A DNA stretch of 64,000 bases from Streptomyces roseolilacinus (GTDB lineage Bacteria > Actinomycetota > Actinomycetes > Streptomycetales > Streptomycetaceae). The notes beneath the pieces are model-generated. The model saw nothing but the letters and a program-made list of their open reading frames with translations. It was not told where the DNA came from and made no database searches. The stretch covers positions 310,001-374,000 of the forward strand of contig NZ_BMSV01000003.1 in assembly GCF_014649335.1 (NCBI RefSeq), given 5' to 3'. This document shows positions 57,635 through 64,000 of this stretch, one piece after another (positions within the stretch are counted from its first letter, which is position 1; every line of letters starts with the position of its first letter). A program made the position numbers and the translations under genes.

Positions 57635-58699
57635 GTGAGTGCCAACACCCGCCCCTCGGGCTCCCCGACGCAGACGTACGACTCCGCCTTCCTCAAGGCG
57701 TGCCGCCGCGAACCGGTGCCGCACACGCCGGTCTGGTTCATGCGCCAGGCGGGGCGCTCACTCCCCGAGTACCTGAAGGTCCGCGAGGGCGTCCCCATGC
57801 TGGAGTCCTGCATGCGGCCCGACCTGGTCACCGAGATCACGCTGCAGCCCGTGCGGCGCCACAAGGTCGACGCGGCGATCTACTTCAGCGACATCGTCGT
57901 CCCCCTCAAGGCCATCGGCGTCGACCTCGACATCAAGCCGGGCGTCGGCCCCGTCGTCGCCGAGCCGATCCGCCGCCGCGAGGACCTCGCGCGGCTGCGC
58001 GACCTGACCCCCGACGACGTCGCGTACGTCACCGAGGCCATCGGCATGCTCACCGGTGAGCTCGGCGCCACCCCCCTGATCGGCTTCGCGGGCGCGCCCT
58101 TCACCCTCGCGAGCTACCTCGTCGAGGGCGGCCCGTCGCGCAACCACGAGAACACCAAGGCCCTCATGTACGGGGACCCCGAGCTCTGGGCCGACCTGCT
58201 GGACCGGCTCGCCGACATCACCGCGGCGTTCCTGAAGGTCCAGATCGAGGCCGGCGCGTCCGCCGTGCAGCTGTTCGACTCCTGGGTCGGCGCCCTCTCC
58301 CCGGCCGACTACCGCCGCTCCGTCATGCCCGCGTCGACGAAGGTCTTCGACGCCGTCGCCGGGTATGGAGTGCCGCGCATCCACTTCGGCGTCGGCACGG
58401 GCGAGCTGCTCGGCCTCATGGGCGAGGCGGGCGCGGACGTCGTCGGCGTCGACTGGCGCGTCCCGCTCGACGAGGCCGCCCGCCGCGTCGGCCCGGGCAA
58501 GGCGCTCCAGGGCAACCTCGACCCCGCCGTCCTGTTCGCCCCGCGCGAGGCCGTCGAGGAGCAGACCCGCCGCGTCCTGGACGCCGCCTCGGGGCTGGAG
58601 GGCCACGTCTTCAACCTCGGCCACGGCGTGCTGCCCACGACGGACCCCGACGCGCTGACGCGCCTCGTCGAGCACGTCCACACGCGGACCGCGCGCTAG
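57635..58699 (+). CDS. hemE: Uroporphyrinogen decarboxylase
   Basis: 354 residues from the GTG at 57635 (MSANTRP...), which matches my memory of Streptomyces HemE N-termini; an ATG 9 bases earlier is in frame and cannot be excluded. Converts uroporphyrinogen III to coproporphyrinogen III. Motifs [15 protein letters not shown], the catalytic Asp region [23 protein letters not shown] and [11 protein letters not shown] are all present. Its product feeds the CgoX/HemQ enzymes encoded downstream. Confidence 0.95.
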   Translation: MSANTRPSGSPTQTYDSAFLKACRREPVPHTPVWFMRQAGRSLPEYLKVREGVPMLESCMRPDLVTEITLQPVRRHKVDAAIYFSDIVVPLKAIGVDLDIKPGVGPVVAEPIRRREDLARLRDLTPDDVAYVTEAIGMLTGELGATPLIGFAGAPFTLASYLVEGGPSRNHENTKALMYGDPELWADLLDRLADITAAFLKVQIEAGASAVQLFDSWVGALSPADYRRSVMPASTKVFDAVAGYGVPRIHFGVGTGELLGLMGEAGADVVGVDWRVPLDEAARRVGPGKALQGNLDPAVLFAPREAVEEQTRRVLDAASGLEGHVFNLGHGVLPTTDPDALTRLVEHVHTRTAR

Positions 58700-58717
58700 A
58701 CGCGGCCCCGCGACGGG

Positions 58718-58744
58718 CGCCGGGCGGCTCCGCGCCGCCCGGCG
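58718..58744 (+). terminator. Hairpin after hemE
   Basis: 11-base-pair perfect stem (58718-58728 with 58734-58744) and 5-base loop, 18 bases after the hemE stop. Confidence 0.75.
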
Positions 58745-58939
58745 GAACGGCGTGCGGGCCCCGAAGGGAGCGCGGCGCCGCCCGTGTCGCCGACGGCCCG
58801 GCCCGCGGGAAGAGGCCGGGCGGGACCGGCGCGGACGGCGGCCCGGTCACGTACGCCGATGCCCCCGTCACCACCCCCGGGGACCGGCGCCGCGCCCCGG
58901 CCACGCCGCCCACCGCCGCCCCGGGGCGGCCGCGCCCGG

Positions 58940-60340
58940 TCAGCCCGCCTCCCGCACCGCGGCGACCGCCTTGCGGGCCGCGACCTGCACCGGGTCCCAC
59001 ACCGGGGAGAACGGCGGCGCGTACCCCAGGTCCAGCGCGGCGACCTGCTCCACGGTCATGCCCGCCGTCAGGGCGACCGCCGCGATGTCCACCCGCTTGC
59101 CCGCGCCCTCCCGGCCGACGATCTGCGTGCCCAGCAGCCGGCCCGTGCGCCGCTCGGCGATCATCTTCACCGTCATCGGCGCCGCCCCCGGGTAGTACCC
59201 GGCCCGGCTCGTCGACTCGGCCGTCACCGTCACGTACCGCAGGCCGACCGCGCGGGCGTCCCGCTCGCGCAGGCCGGTACGGGCGATCTCCAGCGAGCAG
59301 ACCTTGCTCACGGCCGTGCCCACGACGCCGGGGAACGTGCCGTAGCCGCCCGCCACGTTCGCCCCGATGACCTGGCCGTGCTTGTTGGCGTGCGTGCCGA
59401 GCGGGACGTGCCGCTCCCGGCCGGACACCAGGTCCAGCACCTCCACGCAGTCGCCGCCCGCCCACACCTCCTCCCGGCCGCGCACGCGCATCGCCAGGTC
59501 GGTGAGCAGCCCGCCGTACGTGCCGAGGGGCAGGCCCGCCGCCCGGGCCAGCGTGGTCTCGGGCTCGACGCCGAGGCCGAGGACCACGACGTCGGCCGGG
59601 TACTCCGTACCGCCGGCGACCACGGCCCGCACGTCCCCGCCGGGGCCGGTCAGCACCTCGGTCACCTCGGCGCCGCCGACGGTGGTGATGCCCATCCCGT
59701 CCATCGCCGCGCGCACCAGCCTCCCCATGTCGGGGTCGAGGGTCGCCATCGGCTGTTCGCCCCGGTTCAGGACGGTCACCTCGTAACCCCGCCGGAGCAG
59801 CGCCTCGGCCATCTCCACGCCGATGTACCCGGCGCCCACGACCACGGCCCGCCGGCCCGGCGCCCCGTCCAGGCGGTCGAGGAGGGCCTGCCCGTCGTCG
59901 AGCGTCTGGACGCCGTGCACGCCCGGCGCGTCGATGCCCGGCAGCGGCGGGCGCACCGGCCGCGCCCCGGTCGCCAGGACCAGCCGGTCGTACCCGGTCC
60001 ACGACTCGGTGCCCGACTCCGCGTCGCGGGTGCGCACCCGGCCGCGGTCGAGGTCGAGCTCGGTGACCTCCGTGCGCAGCCGCACGTCGATGTCCCGCGC
60101 CCGGTGCTGCTCGGGCGTCCGCGCGACGAGCCGGTCCCGGTCGGTGACCTCGCCGCCGACCCAGTACGGGATGCCGCACGCCGAGTACGACGTGAAGCGG
60201 CCCCGCTCGAACGCCACGATCTCCAGCTCGTCCGGCCCCTTCAGGCGGCGGGCCTGCGACGCGGCGGACATCCCCGCCGCGTCGCCGCCGACCACCACCA
60301 GCCGCTGCCGTCCCGTACCGCGTCCCGTGTCTCGTTCCAT
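58940..60340 (-). CDS. FAD/NAD(P)-dependent oxidoreductase, CoA-disulfide reductase / NADH oxidase family
   Basis: 466 residues, ATG at 60340 with TAGCGT 7 bases upstream and no ribosome site (probably leaderless). FAD motif VVVGGDAAGMSAAS, the second dinucleotide motif VVVGAGYIGVEMAE and the FAD-contact GGDCVEV are clear. The single redox cysteine of this family is in SYSACGIPYWVGG. Family members reduce CoA disulfide, polysulfide or oxygen; which one is not visible. C-terminal dimerisation domain is complete. Lies between hemE and the later haem genes but on the opposite strand. Confidence 0.88.
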   Translation of the reverse strand: MERDTGRGTGRQRLVVVGGDAAGMSAASQARRLKGPDELEIVAFERGRFTSYSACGIPYWVGGEVTDRDRLVARTPEQHRARDIDVRLRTEVTELDLDRGRVRTRDAESGTESWTGYDRLVLATGARPVRPPLPGIDAPGVHGVQTLDDGQALLDRLDGAPGRRAVVVGAGYIGVEMAEALLRRGYEVTVLNRGEQPMATLDPDMGRLVRAAMDGMGITTVGGAEVTEVLTGPGGDVRAVVAGGTEYPADVVVLGLGVEPETTLARAAGLPLGTYGGLLTDLAMRVRGREEVWAGGDCVEVLDLVSGRERHVPLGTHANKHGQVIGANVAGGYGTFPGVVGTAVSKVCSLEIARTGLRERDARAVGLRYVTVTAESTSRAGYYPGAAPMTVKMIAERRTGRLLGTQIVGREGAGKRVDIAAVALTAGMTVEQVAALDLGYAPPFSPVWDPVQVAARKAVAAVREAG

Positions 60341-60368
60341 GGGGAACACGCTACGGGGCGGCGGCCGT

Positions 60369-61435
60369 TCAGCCGCGACCCTCCTCGGGTGCCTCGGGTG
60401 CCTCGGGTGCCTCGGGTGCCCGGCCCCGCGGCGGCGCCGGGGCGCCGGTCACCGGGGCGCCGGTCACCGGGGCGCCCGCCGCCGGCATCGGGGCCACGGG
60501 TTCGGCGCGGGCCGCGCCGGGCGCCGCGGCCCGCGCGCGCGGCGCCGGGCCCGCCACGGTCCCAGCACCCGCCGCCACACCGCGTACCCGGCGGCCAGCA
60601 GCACCAGCCACGGCGCCAGCGCCGCGAGGACGATCACGAACCAGGTCAGCGACGTCAGCAGCGCGTCCCAGCCGCCGCGCAGCGCGTCCAGCACGCCCGG
60701 CTCGTCGTCGTCCCGCGCCTCGACGGCCTCCGGCTCGCTCAGCTCCAGGGTGATCGTCGCCAGCGACGTGCGGTCCTTCAGCGACGCCTGCTGGGCCAGC
60801 AGCGACTCCAGGTCCGCCTGGCGGGAGCTCAGCTCCCGTTCCAGCTCGACCACGTCGGTCAGCCGCGTCGCCCGCTCCATCAGCTCCCGGACCCGCGCGA
60901 CGCTCGCCCGCTGCGTGGCGATGCGGCTCTCCACGTCCACCACCTGGTCGGTGACGTCCTTCGCGTCCGCCCGCCGCTCCAGCAGCCTCCCCGTGCCCGC
61001 CAGCTCCTTGAGCACCCCCTCGTACGCGGCCTGCGGGACCCGCAGCGAGATCCGGGAGGTCAGGCCGCCGCCGGGGTGCCGCTTCGTCGACTCGTCCGCG
61101 ACGTGGCCGCCCGCGGCCGCGGCGACGTCCCGGGCGCGGGCCAGCGCCTTGTCGGCGTCTTCCACCTCCACGGACAGCTCCGCGGTCCTGATGACGTGCT
61201 GCCGCACGGCCCCGGGCGCCGCCTTCGCGCCGCCCTGCCCGGCCTGCGGCGCGCCGCTGCTGTAGGCGGACGCGGGGCCCTCGGCCCCCCGCGCGGCCTC
61301 GGGGGCCGCCGCCCCCCGGTCGGCCGCGGCCTCCTTCGCCCCGGAGTCGCCCGTGCCGGCGCAGCCGGCGAGCGCCAGCGAGGCGCCGAGCAGGACGGCC
61401 GCGAGCGCGTGCCGCGGGCGTGTCGGGATCGGCAT
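60369..61435 (-). CDS. DUF4349 lipoprotein (probable frameshift near 60,532-60,541)
   Basis: As read, the frame runs from ATG 61435 to a stop at 60464 (323 residues). Lipobox LALAGC with Cys25, an Ala/Gly linker, a beta-rich DUF4349 region (RTAELSVEVEDADKALARAR), a coiled coil (about 150-235: VESRIATQRASVARVRELME) and a membrane helix (about 262-285). Downstream of the 60464 stop, four 9-base and two 15-base tandem repeats, both multiples of three, continue in the neighbouring frame to a stop at 60369. Removing one GC dinucleotide from the alternating tract at 60532-60541 joins the frames and gives an Ala/Pro/Glu-rich tail. Function unknown. Confidence 0.75.
60383..60418. repeat. Tandem repeat, four copies of a 9-base unit
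   Basis: CCTCGGGTG repeated four times without mismatch. On the minus strand in the shifted frame it encodes APE/PEA units of the DUF4349 protein tail. A 15-base unit is repeated twice just beside it (60441-60470). Confidence 0.85.
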
Positions 61436-61565
61436 GAGTGGTTCCCCCCAAGGAATCGACGCCGTGACGTGGGTTCGACGCGGGAGGGGGGCGCGCCGGT
61501 TGCGCCTTGTGGTTGCGGATGGGTCACGTTCGGGGCCCGGTCCGGCGTTTGAGACAGTGGTCCCC

Positions 61566-62993
61566 ATGAACACGGACAACGTGGACACGGCCCGCGGACG
61601 GGTCGTCGTCATCGGCGGCGGCATCGCCGGACTCGCCGCGGCGCACCGGGTGCTCCGCGCCGGCCGGAGCGTGACCCTGCTGGAGGCCGCCGGCCGGGTC
61701 GGCGGCAAGCTCCAGGCGGGGGAGATCGCCGGGGTCCCCGTCGACCTGGGCGCCGAGTCGATCCTCGCCCGCCGCCCCGAGGGCGTCGAGCTCGCCCGTG
61801 CCGTGGGCCTGGGCGACCGCCTCCAGCCGCCCGCCACGGCCACGGCCTTCGTGTGGACCCGCGACGCGCTGCGGCCGATGCCCAAGGGCCACGTCATGGG
61901 CGTCCCCGGCGACCCGGGCGCCCTGGCCGGCCTGTTGTCCGGCGAGGGCCTGAGCGCCGTCGCGCGGGACCGCGAACTGCCGCCCGCCGAGCTCGGCGAC
62001 GACGTCGCCATCGGCGCGTACGTGGCCGAGCGCATGGGCCGCGAGATCGTCGACCGGCTCGTCGAACCCCTCCTCGGCGGGGTCTACGCGGGCGACTCGT
62101 ACCGGATCTCGATGAAGGCCGCCGTGCCGAAGCTGTTCGAGGCCGCCCGGCGCCACACGACGCTCACCGACGCGGTGCGGGCCGTCCAGGCCGCCGCCGC
62201 CCAGGCGCCGGCCGGGCCCGCGTTCGCGGGCATCGCCGGCGGGATCGGGCGGCTCCCGCTCGCCGTCGCCGAGGCGATCACGGCGGCGGGCGGCGAGATC
62301 CGCACGAACACGCCCGTCCGCGGCCTGAGCCGCCGCCCCGACGGCTGGGAGGTCCGCACTGACCGCGGGGCCCTGCACGCCGCCGCGGTGATCCTCGCGA
62401 CGCCCGCCCGGCCCACCGCGGAGCTCCTCGCCGCCGAGTCCCCGGCCGCCGCCGCCGAGCTCGCCGCCGTCGAGTACGCCTCGATGGCCCTCGTCACCCT
62501 CGCCTTCCGGCGCGCCGACGTCGCCTCGGTACCCGCCGGGTCCGGCTTCCTCGTGCCGCCCGTCGACGGCCGCACGATCAAGGCGTCCACGTTCTCCAGC
62601 CGCAAGTGGGGCTGGGTCGACGAGGGCGCCGGCGACCTGTTCGTGCTGCGCACCTCCATCGGCCGGTACGGCGAGGAGGAGTACCTGGACCGGGACGACG
62701 CCGACCTCGTGGCGGTCTCCCTGCGCGACCTCGGCGACGCCGTGGGGATCGCCGCGAAGCCCGTCGCCACCGAGGTGACCCGCTGGACCGGCGGCCTGCC
62801 GCAGTACCCGGTGGGCCACCCCGCGCGCGTCGCCCGCATCCGCCGGGCCGTCGCCGCGCTGCCCGGACTGCGGGTGTGCGGCGCGGCGTACGACGGCGTC
62901 GGCATCCCCGCGGTCGTCGCGGACGGATGGCGGGCGGCGGACGAGATCCTCGCCACGCCGACCCCGGCGCCGAGCACGGTGAGCGACGAGTGA
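61566..62993 (+). CDS. hemY: Coproporphyrinogen III oxidase (HemY/CgoX type; protoporphyrinogen oxidase family)
   Basis: 475 residues, ATG start. FAD-binding motif [15 protein letters not shown] at 13-27, then [11 protein letters not shown] and [13 protein letters not shown]. Central [11 protein letters not shown] and C-terminal [17 protein letters not shown] fit the HemG/HemY family. In actinobacteria this enzyme oxidises coproporphyrinogen III to coproporphyrin III, and the HemQ gene 10 bases downstream supports that pathway. Also called hemG or cgoX. Confidence 0.93.
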   Translation: MNTDNVDTARGRVVVIGGGIAGLAAAHRVLRAGRSVTLLEAAGRVGGKLQAGEIAGVPVDLGAESILARRPEGVELARAVGLGDRLQPPATATAFVWTRDALRPMPKGHVMGVPGDPGALAGLLSGEGLSAVARDRELPPAELGDDVAIGAYVAERMGREIVDRLVEPLLGGVYAGDSYRISMKAAVPKLFEAARRHTTLTDAVRAVQAAAAQAPAGPAFAGIAGGIGRLPLAVAEAITAAGGEIRTNTPVRGLSRRPDGWEVRTDRGALHAAAVILATPARPTAELLAAESPAAAAELAAVEYASMALVTLAFRRADVASVPAGSGFLVPPVDGRTIKASTFSSRKWGWVDEGAGDLFVLRTSIGRYGEEEYLDRDDADLVAVSLRDLGDAVGIAAKPVATEVTRWTGGLPQYPVGHPARVARIRRAVAALPGLRVCGAAYDGVGIPAVVADGWRAADEILATPTPAPSTVSDE

Positions 62994-63003
62994 GAATAGC
63001 CGT

Positions 63004-63717
63004 ATGAGTGCGCCCGAAAAGATCCCGAACGCCGGTAAGAAGGCGAAGGACCTCAACGAGGTCATCCGCTACACCCTGTGGTCCGTCTTCAAGCTGCGCG
63101 ACGCTCTGCCGGAGGACCGCGGCGGCTACGCCGAGGAGGTCCAGGAGCTGTTCGACCAGCTCGCGGCCAAGGACGTCACGATCCGCGGCACCTACGACCT
63201 GTCCGGGCTGCGCGCCGACGCCGACGTGATGATCTGGTGGCACGCCGAGACCTCGGACCAGCTCCAGGAGGCGTACAACCTCTTCCGCCGCACCCGGCTC
63301 GGCCGCGCGCTGGAGCCGGTGTGGTCGAACATGGCGCTGCACCGCCCCGCCGAGTTCAACAAGTCGCACATCCCGGCGTTCCTCGCGGACGAGACGCCGC
63401 GCGACTACGTGAGCGTCTACCCGTTCGTGCGCTCGTACGACTGGTACCTGCTGCCCGACGAGGACCGCCGCCGCATGCTCGCCGACCACGGCAAGATGGC
63501 CCGCGGCTTCCCCGACGTCCGCGCCAACACGGTCGCGTCGTTCTCGCTCGGCGACTACGAGTGGCTCCTCGCGTTCGAGGCGGACGAGCTCCACCGCATC
63601 GTGGACCTCATGCGCCACCTGCGGGGCAGCGAGGCCCGCCGGCACGTCCGCGAGGAGGTCCCGTTCTTCACGGGCCGCCGCAAGGACGTGGCGGACCTGG
63701 TGGCGGGGCTGGCCTGA
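63004..63717 (+). CDS. hemQ: Coproheme decarboxylase HemQ (ChdC)
   Basis: 237 residues, ATG start. Chlorite-dismutase-like fold. The catalytic Tyr of coproheme decarboxylases is Tyr139 ([11 protein letters not shown]) and the haem-ligand His is His162 (ADHGK). His122 (NKSHIPAF) lies 17 residues before the Tyr, the spacing of the second distal histidine of actinobacterial enzymes (His118/Tyr135 in Corynebacterium, recollection). The arginine of true chlorite dismutases is not needed here. Final step of coproporphyrin-dependent haem synthesis, removing two propionates from coproheme. Confidence 0.95.
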   Translation: MSAPEKIPNAGKKAKDLNEVIRYTLWSVFKLRDALPEDRGGYAEEVQELFDQLAAKDVTIRGTYDLSGLRADADVMIWWHAETSDQLQEAYNLFRRTRLGRALEPVWSNMALHRPAEFNKSHIPAFLADETPRDYVSVYPFVRSYDWYLLPDEDRRRMLADHGKMARGFPDVRANTVASFSLGDYEWLLAFEADELHRIVDLMRHLRGSEARRHVREEVPFFTGRRKDVADLVAGLA

Positions 63718-63820
63718 GACCTGGTGGCGTCCGGCACGACCGGCCGCCACCCCTCGACCCGGAAGATCAGACGGCGGGCGCTTCCCGTCCGCCGCTCCAG
63801 CGACACCGGGTCCGGCTCCG

Positions 63821-63852
63821 GGTGCGGCGCGCAGTCTCCTGCGCGCCGCACC
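63821..63852. terminator. Hairpin after hemQ
   Basis: 14-base-pair perfect stem (63821-63834 with 63839-63852) and TCTC loop. Lies just before the stop of the convergent partial gene at the right edge, so it can act in both directions. Confidence 0.88.
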
Positions 63853-63856
63853 GGCG

Positions 63857-64000
63857 TCACCCCACCAGCGCGGCGCGCGCCGCGTGCACCAGCCGGGCCG
63901 CCCTCCCCGGTGGGCGCGGGCCCGAGCGCTCCGCCCACCACAGGTACAGCCGCCGCCGGGCGCGGCCGTCCCCGGGCCGGCCCGCGTCGAGCAGGTGCCG
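63857..64000 (-). CDS. 3' end of an unidentified gene, cut by the window edge
   Basis: 47 codons of a minus-strand frame ending in TGA at 63857-63859, with good third-position bias. The peptide is basic with RRRLYLWWAERSG and RLVHAARAALVG. Its stop stands 5 bases from a strong convergent hairpin, which supports a real gene end. Too short to name. Confidence 0.5.
   Translation of the reverse strand, partial: RHLLDAGRPGDGRARRRLYLWWAERSGPRPPGRAARLVHAARAALVG

Noticed and set aside
60383..60470. Tandem repeats considered as a CRISPR-like array
   Set aside because: Units of 9 and 15 bases with no spacers, both multiples of three; coding repeats explain them.

Overview
The window is about 70% or more G+C with strong G/C preference at third codon positions, many GTG starts, four-base ATGA/GTGA gene overlaps and apparently leaderless promoters. 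This fits a Streptomyces-type actinomycete chromosome. From memory, unchecked, the order HTH-MurA, aconitase, NgcEFG, ROK regulator, XylFGH, Dxs, RecQ, FadB/FadA, RNase D, HemE, CgoX, HemQ matches the core region around SCO5998-SCO6042 of S. coelicolor. I see no insertion sequence, prophage, CRISPR array or rRNA, and I recognised no tRNA.

1-13,614: a tightly packed plus-strand set of five genes: an extracellular von Willebrand A protein with one membrane helix, a large tubulin-like protein, a membrane protein of unknown function, a pseudokinase/zinc-ribbon/GTPase fusion, and a GAP1-like protein ending in a disordered tether and a membrane tail. The last three junctions are 4-base overlaps. 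This is the best candidate for a poorly described system. 13,658-16,050: arginine deiminase and ornithine carbamoyltransferase, consecutive steps of arginine breakdown. 16,284-21,851: a trans-4-hydroxyproline catabolic operon: three-subunit flavin/iron-sulfur D-hydroxyproline dehydrogenase, DapA-family deaminase, hydroxyproline 2-epimerase and a GntR regulator. 22,374-24,803: a large cell-wall-anchored surface protein of unknown function.

25,008-32,456: a small acidic protein, an HTH-MurA fusion, a methyltransferase, a hypothetical protein and aconitase. The aconitase promoter carries two overlapping iron boxes and an inverted repeat whose half-sites and spacing match one in the HTH-MurA promoter. 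33,489-41,814: two sugar ABC importers flanking a ROK regulator (NgcEFG type, Rok7B7, XylFGH), with a DasR-like site before the first. 42,091-51,493: Dxs, an amino-acid permease, a NYN-domain protein, RecQ and a fatty-acid beta-oxidation pair. 51,879-64,000: a small membrane protein, a large-subunit catalase, RNase D, a LuxR-type response regulator, a DUF3000 protein, and haem synthesis genes (HemE, CgoX, HemQ: the coproporphyrin-dependent route) interrupted by a CoA-disulfide-reductase-like flavoprotein and a DUF4349 lipoprotein that looks frameshifted. A truncated minus-strand gene runs off the right edge.

Most convergent gene pairs are separated by long perfect hairpins, which I list as terminators. 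Functions come from motif reading alone; no database search was run.
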